Assembly (NCBI RefSeq): GCF_020564935.1 | Contig: NZ_JAJCXB010000066.1 | Location: forward strand, 1-35,415 | DNA length: 35,415 nt | Direction: 5' to 3' | Source: Streptomyces pinistramenti | GTDB taxonomy: Bacteria > Actinomycetota > Actinomycetes > Streptomycetales > Streptomycetaceae | Part shown: positions 30,260-35,415 of the stretch, piece after piece | Layout: the number at the start of each line of letters is the position of its first letter | How positions within the stretch are numbered: the stretch's first letter is position 1 | The notes under the pieces: model-generated | Told to the model about the DNA's origin: nothing | The model's database searches: none | What the model saw: the letters and a program-made list of their open reading frames with translations, nothing else | Program-made: the position numbers and the translations under genes

Positions 30260-30777
30260 GTCAGCACAGCACACAACAATGCCACCGGTGCGGGTTTCCA
30301 CTTTCAGGTCGAGAAAACGGGAAGACTCGCGTACGAGGTGATCGTGGCGGGAACGTGCTGTGCTCGTGCTCGCCCCGCTCCTCACCGACGTCATACGGCC
30401 GGTCGCCGCGCGGCACGTCAACAGCTACCGGGGGCCTCCCCGTCCACCCCCGCTGCACGACCGGCTGCCCTCTCTCCCCGCCAGACCGAACGGTTCCACG
30501 GCGCCGGGAACAGCTCAATTCCCATTCCATGTTCATGCGGCAGCCGTCCGGGCCCGGCCCGGAACCTGCCGGAAACCTTCATGGACTTCTGCCGCTGCCC
30601 CTGGATGCAGGCCCCGGAAGACCGAGTCACCTTCCTCAACGCCTGCTCGGCCAACCAGAACTGGTGGAAATACGGCGGACCGCCACTTCGCCACCCTCTC
30701 CAACTGGGCCCTCCCGAACTGGCCTTCCGTCGGGCACGCACAGGTGCCCCACGGACCAGAGCCCACAGCGTGCCAGT
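30260..30777. other. Gap without a confident gene; possible coding remnant
   Basis: A plus-strand frame around 30,580-30,730 reads MDFCRCPWMQAPEDRVTFLN and then CSANQNWWKYGGPP, which looks more protein-like than its surroundings. It has no ribosome binding site and runs into low-quality proline-rich sequence. I do not recognise a family. It may be the broken remainder of a gene. Confidence 0.3.
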
Positions 30778-31458
30778 TCACCCATGCGCCGCCCCCCGCC
30801 CCCGGATCAGTTCTCCGATTGCCTGCTCGGTCCAGTGACCGGCCGCTCCCGGGCAGCTTGCGACATAGGTAGCCACCGTTGTGGCATCCCACGCCCCTGC
30901 TTCGAGGAGCCCCAAGGACAGAAGTCGCACATATGCCGGCGAGGGCGAATTCCAGGCCACATCGTCGATTTCCCACGGAGCGGTGAAGGTGAGAACAGGA
31001 AGGCCGCTCATCCGCCCGGCGCAAACAAGGGTCTCGTAGCGGCCTTCACCCATCACCGCCCTTCCCTCCGACAGCACCTGAGTCAGATCCAGATCAACGC
31101 CCGGTTCCCGGTACATCTCTTGCGCAGCAACGTCGGCAAACTGTGCCGCTGACACCAAGTGCGCTCGCGCCAGAACGCGCCCCTCCGCCGCGGGATCATA
31201 GAAGGCTCTGCCCCCTCCCCACACCGGCGAATCCGTCGCGAAGTACATGCTCCCGGGCAACTCGACGGGAACGGATTCCGCAGGCAAGCTGCGATCCCGG
31301 CACCCCGGGTAGACCTTGGCCGCCCCTGGTGGCCGACCGCCGGCGAGGTAGCAGGCAAGTCGACCCAGGTGCATGTTCGAGCCGTAAGACGTGTACCAGA
31401 CCCGCTGCGGCATGAGGTCGCTGATCGGGCCCGGCTCAATGGAGTGTGCAGTACTCAT
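30778..31458 (-). CDS. Gamma-glutamylcyclotransferase-like protein
   Basis: This 226-residue protein starts with RVWYTSYGSNMHLGRLACYL at about residues 18-37, the YGSN glycine loop of the gamma-glutamylcyclotransferase fold. GSMYFATDSPVWGGGRAFYD at about 70-89 and GRVLARAHLVSAAQFADVAA supply the remaining barrel strands and an acidic region. Homologues in Streptomyces are, as I recall, sometimes labelled histone deacetylase without good reason. The reaction in characterised relatives is release of 5-oxoproline from gamma-glutamyl compounds; the substrate here is unknown. ATG 31458 was chosen, with GAGGA 11 bases upstream; a GTG at 31476 is also possible. The gene stands alone between gene-poor stretches. 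Confidence 0.72.
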   Translation of the reverse strand: MSTAHSIEPGPISDLMPQRVWYTSYGSNMHLGRLACYLAGGRPPGAAKVYPGCRDRSLPAESVPVELPGSMYFATDSPVWGGGRAFYDPAAEGRVLARAHLVSAAQFADVAAQEMYREPGVDLDLTQVLSEGRAVMGEGRYETLVCAGRMSGLPVLTFTAPWEIDDVAWNSPSPAYVRLLSLGLLEAGAWDATTVATYVASCPGAAGHWTEQAIGELIRGRGAAHG

Positions 31459-31803
31459 ACTTGCTCGCGTCCTCACGGCTCGGATGCCTACTCGACCGGC
31501 ACGTCGTACCGGACGACATGCCCATCCCCTGGGAGGGCCGGATCGTGACCATCACACGAACACCGCCGACACGACCCCGAACGAACCGGACGCCGCCATG
31601 CCCACCACATCCCCACCACCATGGAGATCCTGCCGCACACCCCGCCCAGTCGAACCAGGCGATACGTGAAGCGCCGATCCCACCCGCCGAAGGACCCGAT
31701 GCGGCCCATGGCCGAGTTCTTCAGAGCCCACTGAGACCAGAACCGAGACTGCCGCCCCCCACCCGAAGCGCTCCCGGCACCAACACCGCACCCGGTGAAC
31801 GAA
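31459..31803. other. Intergenic stretch with nothing recognisable
   Basis: The short ORFs here have no ribosome binding site and no protein-like composition. This stretch separates the cyclotransferase-like gene from the tRNA-Thr terminator. Confidence 0.5.
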
Positions 31804-31837
31804 AAACCCCAGGTCGGAATGTTCCAACCTGGGGTTT
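31804..31837 (-). terminator. Rho-independent terminator of tRNA-Thr
   Basis: AAACCCCAGGT (31804-31814) pairs perfectly with ACCTGGGGTTT (31827-31837) around a 12-base loop. On the minus strand the stem ends in a TTTTT run (31806-31802). It lies 7 bases after the tRNA 3' end. Confidence 0.9.
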
Positions 31838-31844
31838 CTCTCCG

Positions 31845-31918
31845 AGCCGCCTAGGGGAGTCGAACCCCTGACCTACGCATTACGAGTGCGTCGCTCTGGC
31901 CGACTGAGCTAAGGCGGC
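31845..31918 (-). tRNA. tRNA-Thr, anticodon CGT
   Basis: Read on the minus strand, the 7-base acceptor stem GCCGCCT pairs with AGGCGGC. The D-arm is AGCTCAGTCGGCCAGAGC, the anticodon stem-loop is ACGCA-CTCGTAA-TGCGT, and the T-arm has GGTTCGACTCC. The anticodon is CGT, so it reads ACG threonine codons. The discriminator base is T and no CCA is encoded. Confidence 0.95.
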
Positions 31919-32009
31919 GTGATGCGCGGCCCAGTCTACACATGCCGGAGGGGTGCTTCGTAATCGGTTGCGGGGCTGGTCAGGGGGCGGGGGTGGCCGG
32001 CGGGTGGGG

Positions 32010-33596
32010 TCAGGTGCAGCGCTTGTTCTTCGGGGGGACCACGCCGTCGAGGAGGTAGGTGTTGACGGCGGAGTCGATGCACTCGCTGCCGCGGCCGTAG
32101 GCGGTGTGGCCGTCGCCCTCGTAGGTGAGGAGGGTGGCGCTGGAGAGCTGGGCGGCGAGGCCCTTGGCCCAGATGTAGGGGGTGGCGGGGTCGCGGGTGG
32201 TGCCGATGACGACGATCGGGGCGGCGCCCTTCGCCTCGATGCGCTCGGTGGAGCCGGTGGGCTTGACGGGCCAGTACGCGCAGTTCAGGGAGGCCCAGGC
32301 GAATTCGTCGCCGAAGACCGGGGACGCCTTGCGGAAGCGGGGGAGGTCGGCGCGGACCTGCTCGGGGGTCTTGTAGGCGGCCGGGAGGTCAAGGCAGTTG
32401 ACCGCCGGGTTGGCGTACATCTGGTTGGCGTACTTGCCGTCCGGGCTGCGCTCGTAATAACTGTCGGAGAGGGCGAGCAGCCCGCGGCCGTTGCCGCGTT
32501 CGGCCTGGGCGAGGTATTCGCGCAGGACCGGCCATGCCTCCTGGTCGTACATCGCGGCGATCACGCCGGTGGTGGCGAGGGACTCGGTGAGCTTGCGGTC
32601 CTGGCCGGTCTCGGCCGGGTGCGCGTCCAGCTTCTTGAAGAGGGCGGAGAGCTGCCTTCCGGCGTCCTCGGGGCTCTTGGTGCCGAGCGGGCAGTTGGGG
32701 TGCTTGATGCAGTCCGCCGCGAACGACGTGAAGGCGGTGTTGAAGCCGGCGGTCTGGTCGATGTTGACTTCCCGCGGGCCGAGCGAGGGGTCCATCGCGC
32801 CGTCCAGGACCATCCGGCCGACGCGGGTGGGGTGGAGGCCGGCGTAGGTCGCGCCCAGGAACGTGCCGTACGAGGAGCCGACGTAGGTGAGCTTCTTGTC
32901 GCCCAGGACGGCGCGCAGCACGTCCATGTCGCGGGCCGCCTCGATGGTCGAGACGTGCGGGAGGAGCTTGCCGGAACGCTTCTCGCAGCCCTTGGCGAAG
33001 TCGCGGTAGGCGGTGGTCAGCTTGTTGACCTCAGCGGGGGTGTCCGGGGTCTGGTCGGTCTGGGTGTAGCTGTCCATCTGCTTGTCGGAGAGGCATTCGA
33101 CGGGTTCGCTGCGGGCCACGCCGCGTGGGTCCGTCGCCACCATGTCGTAGCGGGCGCGGACGGCGGCCGACTCCGGTGCGTACTGCTGGAGGTAGTCGAT
33201 CGCCGAGCCGCCGGGGCCGCCGGGATTGACCAGCAGGGAGCCGATCCGTTTGCCGGGTCCGGTGGCCTTCTTACGGGCCACGGCCAGCTTCAGGTCCGTG
33301 TTCTTGTCGGGCTTTGCGTAGTCCAGGGGCGCCTTCATCGTGGCGCACTCGAAGCCGCTCACCCCGCACTTGCGCCAGCTGAGCTTCTGGTCGTAGTACG
33401 GCCGGAGGTTGTCGGGTACCGCGGCGGGCAGCGGGGCGAGGACGGATGGGGCGCCGCCGGTGGCGCGGGCGCCTTCGGTGCGTTCCGGGGAATCCTTCGA
33501 GCCCGAGGACGATGGTCCCGAGGAACAGCCGGAGATCAGCAGCGCGGTGGCCGCGAAGACGGCAGCGGTGGTGCGGAACAGGCGGCTGGTGGCCAT
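32010..33596 (-). CDS. Secreted lipoprotein alpha/beta hydrolase, tripeptidyl aminopeptidase type
   Basis: This 528-residue peptidase S33-type hydrolase has a lipoprotein signal (residues 1-24, ATALLISGC, lipidated Cys24) followed by a Ser/Gly/Pro-rich linker. The core has LLVNPGGPGGSAIDYLQQYA at about 115-134 (oxyanion region) and the nucleophile elbow YVGSSYGTFLGATYA with Ser at about 240. Asp in TTRDPATPY is at about 468 and His in GDGHTAYGRGS at about 494. The C-terminal cysteine-containing end NKRCT matches Streptomyces Slp/Tap proteins. It removes short peptides from protein N-termini at the cell surface, supplying peptides or processing secreted proteins. GAGGGA lies 8 bases before ATG 33596. 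It is next to holB, an arrangement I recall from other Streptomyces. Confidence 0.93.
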   Translation of the reverse strand: MATSRLFRTTAAVFAATALLISGCSSGPSSSGSKDSPERTEGARATGGAPSVLAPLPAAVPDNLRPYYDQKLSWRKCGVSGFECATMKAPLDYAKPDKNTDLKLAVARKKATGPGKRIGSLLVNPGGPGGSAIDYLQQYAPESAAVRARYDMVATDPRGVARSEPVECLSDKQMDSYTQTDQTPDTPAEVNKLTTAYRDFAKGCEKRSGKLLPHVSTIEAARDMDVLRAVLGDKKLTYVGSSYGTFLGATYAGLHPTRVGRMVLDGAMDPSLGPREVNIDQTAGFNTAFTSFAADCIKHPNCPLGTKSPEDAGRQLSALFKKLDAHPAETGQDRKLTESLATTGVIAAMYDQEAWPVLREYLAQAERGNGRGLLALSDSYYERSPDGKYANQMYANPAVNCLDLPAAYKTPEQVRADLPRFRKASPVFGDEFAWASLNCAYWPVKPTGSTERIEAKGAAPIVVIGTTRDPATPYIWAKGLAAQLSSATLLTYEGDGHTAYGRGSECIDSAVNTYLLDGVVPPKNKRCT

Positions 33597-33882
33597 GGGC
33601 GGTCCCTCGGTCCCTGGTTCGGCGTGGTGACGGGCGGGTGCGGTGGCGCCAGTGGGCGCGTGACGCGGAGGGCACTGGCGGCTCCGGCGGGTAGGCCGGA
33701 GCGGGGGTGTGGGGGGCGGCGGGTGGAGCGCGGGGCGCGAAGCGGCTTACGAGCGGAGCGTATCCGGATGGTGACGCGGTGTGCCGTAAGGGAGGCGCGG
33801 TGGAGGCACGTGCCGGGCGGCTGGTGTAGCGAGGTGCGCCGGCAGCGGGTGTCCGGTGTGGTGTGGCCGGTGGGGCGCGCCG

Positions 33883-35124
33883 TCAGCCCGCGCGCAGGGC
33901 GGCGGTCATCGCTTCGACGGCGAGCAGCGGCGCGACGTTGCGGTCCAGGGCACCGCGGCAGGCGATGATCGCCTCTATCCGGCGCAGGGTGCGGGCTGCG
34001 GTGGAGGTCTGGGCGATGCGCTGGACGCTGTCGCGGACCTCTTCGTTGGCGAGCTGGACCGATGCGCCCATCTGGAGGGCGAGCACATCGCGGTAGAAGC
34101 CGGTGAGGTCGACCAGGGCGAGGTCGAGGCTGTCGCGCTGCGTACGGGTGGAGCGCCGCTTCTGCTTGTCCTGGAGCTCCTTCATGGCGCCCGCGGTGCC
34201 GCGCGGCAGCCTGCCGCCCGTACCGGCGGCGGCGCCCAGGGCGGCGCGCAGCTCCTCGGTCTCCTTGGTGTCGACCTCCTCGGCGACCTGCTTGGCGTCC
34301 TCGCCCGCCGCGTCGATCAGCTCCTGGGCGGCCTTGAGGCAGCCGCCGATGTCGTCGACGCGGAGCGGCAGCTTGAGGACGGCCGAACGGCGGGCGCGGG
34401 CCCGCTCGTCGGTGGCCAGGCGACGCGCCCGGCCGATGTGCCCCTGGGTGGCGCGGGCAGCCGCCGCCGCGGCCTGCGGCTCGATGCCGTCCCGGCGCAT
34501 CAGGACGTCGGCGACCGCGTCCACGGGCGGGGTGCGCAGGGTGAGCTGGCGACAGCGGGAGCGGATGGTGGGCAGCACGTCCTCGATGGAAGGGGCGCAC
34601 AGCAGCCAGACCGTCCGCGGCGCGGGCTCCTCGACGGCCTTGAGCAGGACGTTGCCCGCGCCTTCGGTGAGGCGGTCGGCGTCCTCCAGGACGATCACCT
34701 GCCAGCGGCCGCCCGCCGGGGACAGGGAGGCGCGGCGGACGAGGTCACGGGTTTCCTTGACGCCGATGGACAGCAGGTCCGTACGGACGATCTCGACGTC
34801 GGCGTGGGTGCCGACGAGGGTGGTGTGGCAGCCGTCGCAGAAGCCGCAGCCGGGGACGCCGCCCAGCGCGCGGTCCGGGCTGACGCACTGGAGCGCGGCG
34901 GCGAACGCGCGGGCCGCGGTGGACCGGCCGGACCCGGGCGGGCCGGTGAACAGCCAGGCATGCGTCATCCGGGAGGCGCCGGTCCGCTCGGGCGCGGCCG
35001 CCTCACCGGGCGCCGCGGCATCGAGCGCACGGTCGGCGGAGACGATGGCGTCCGCCTCGCGCGCGGCCGCGGCGAGATGCTCCGTCACCCGGTCCTGGCC
35101 GACCACGTCGTCCCATACCGCCAT
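33883..35124 (-). CDS. holB: DNA polymerase III subunit delta'
   Basis: This 413-residue clamp-loader subunit begins MAVWDDVVGQDRVTEHL. The P-loop at 61-69 is GPPGSGRST, with Arg in place of Lys, as is common in delta' subunits that do not hydrolyse ATP. The zinc-binding module CVSPDRALGGVPGCGFCDGC has four cysteines at about 77-96. VIVLEDADRLTEGAGNVLLK is the Walker B/sensor region, and PRTVWLLCAPSIEDVLPTIR then SRCRQL contains the SRC motif. The protein works with gamma/tau and delta to load the sliding clamp. ATG 35124 was chosen because AGGGACGG lies about 9 bases upstream and the conserved start is here. In Streptomyces tmk is normally just upstream, here beyond the window edge. Confidence 0.95.
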   Translation of the reverse strand: MAVWDDVVGQDRVTEHLAAAAREADAIVSADRALDAAAPGEAAAPERTGASRMTHAWLFTGPPGSGRSTAARAFAAALQCVSPDRALGGVPGCGFCDGCHTTLVGTHADVEIVRTDLLSIGVKETRDLVRRASLSPAGGRWQVIVLEDADRLTEGAGNVLLKAVEEPAPRTVWLLCAPSIEDVLPTIRSRCRQLTLRTPPVDAVADVLMRRDGIEPQAAAAAARATQGHIGRARRLATDERARARRSAVLKLPLRVDDIGGCLKAAQELIDAAGEDAKQVAEEVDTKETEELRAALGAAAGTGGRLPRGTAGAMKELQDKQKRRSTRTQRDSLDLALVDLTGFYRDVLALQMGASVQLANEEVRDSVQRIAQTSTAARTLRRIEAIIACRGALDRNVAPLLAVEAMTAALRAG

Positions 35125-35415
35125 CGCTGACCGCCGTCCCTGTCCCTGTCCGTCCTGCCTGTGTGCCGGGGTGTCACCACTCCGGCACCGTGCCCCGCCG
35201 GTCCCGCCCGGCACACGGAGTCGTTCCGTACGCCGCACGGTCTGCGGACCGCCGCTCACGCGCCCGGCGCCTCGCTGCGTCGCGCGCTCATCCCATTGTG
35301 GTGCAACCCACTGACAATCGGATCCGCGCCGCCCGCAGCGCCGCGGCCGGCCTGCGGCCCGATGCCCGAAGTCGGCCGGGCTTCCGGCCAGTTGCTCAGC
35401 GACATCGGCCGTGGG
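35125..35415. other. Upstream region of holB; open minus-strand frame to the window edge
   Basis: A minus-strand frame stays open from the window edge to a stop codon at 35256-35258 (ending RSEAPGA). It could be the tail of the upstream gene, expected to be tmk, or chance. No family motif is visible in the roughly 53 residues. Nothing else is recognisable. Confidence 0.3.

Noticed and set aside
31845..31918. tRNA-Thr as a proven attachment site of an integrated element
   Set aside because: No integrase gene and no direct repeat of the tRNA 3' end was found in the window, so only a suggestion is kept among the findings.
31953..33968. Plus-strand frame opposite the lipoprotein hydrolase
   Set aside because: It is Gly/Val/Arg-rich low-complexity sequence; the opposite strand encodes a complete hydrolase with signal peptide and catalytic triad.
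1..35415. CRISPR array, insertion sequence or prophage genes
   Set aside because: No regularly spaced repeats, transposase, integrase or phage structural genes were seen on either strand.

Overview
The window is typical of a Streptomyces chromosome. It is GC-rich, it uses many GTG and TTG starts, and its left end carries rodlins and chaplins, the aerial-hyphae surface proteins; rodlins are known essentially only from Streptomyces. All calls come from reading the sequence. No database search was run.

Layout. (1) 45-3,730, minus strand: a surface-protein array of three rodlins, two short chaplins and one orphan secreted protein with a chaplin-like signal peptide. Several genes have strong hairpin terminators, and promoter-like boxes resembling the sigma-BldN consensus lie upstream. 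(2) 3,864-7,855, plus strand: an AlkZ-like winged-helix protein, a family A DNA polymerase and a DeoR-type regulator. (3) 8,088-12,982, minus strand: a PAP2 phosphatase, a PadR regulator with its membrane-protein partner, a decayed response-regulator fragment, a membrane acyltransferase and a secreted glycerophosphodiester phosphodiesterase. (4) 13,283-22,841: a complete 3-hydroxyanthranilate meta-cleavage pathway. Eight tightly packed minus-strand genes take 3-hydroxyanthranilate through 2-aminomuconate to pyruvate and acetyl-CoA. A type B carboxylesterase follows them, and a divergent LysR regulator precedes them.

(5) 22,963-29,012, minus strand, is the most interesting part. It is a six-gene run: a Crp/Fnr regulator with an apparently intact cyclic-nucleotide pocket, a class III nucleotidyl cyclase-like protein, a large STAND-like protein with a damaged P-loop and helical repeats, an SPFH-like protein, a small membrane protein, and a membrane protein resembling the Pycsar transmembrane effector (DUF5706). 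The cyclase C-terminus and the STAND-like N-terminus share a short GD-V-AGDKHV motif, which suggests the two co-assemble. I read this as an elaborated, Pycsar-like cyclic-nucleotide signalling and probable defence operon with its own cNMP-responsive regulator. That function is inference.

(6) 29,013-31,803: a gene-poor stretch with an lspA-type signal peptidase II (probably a second copy) and a gamma-glutamylcyclotransferase-like gene. (7) 31,804-35,415, minus strand: tRNA-Thr(CGT) with its terminator, a secreted lipoprotein alpha/beta hydrolase of the tripeptidyl aminopeptidase type, and holB (DNA polymerase III delta').
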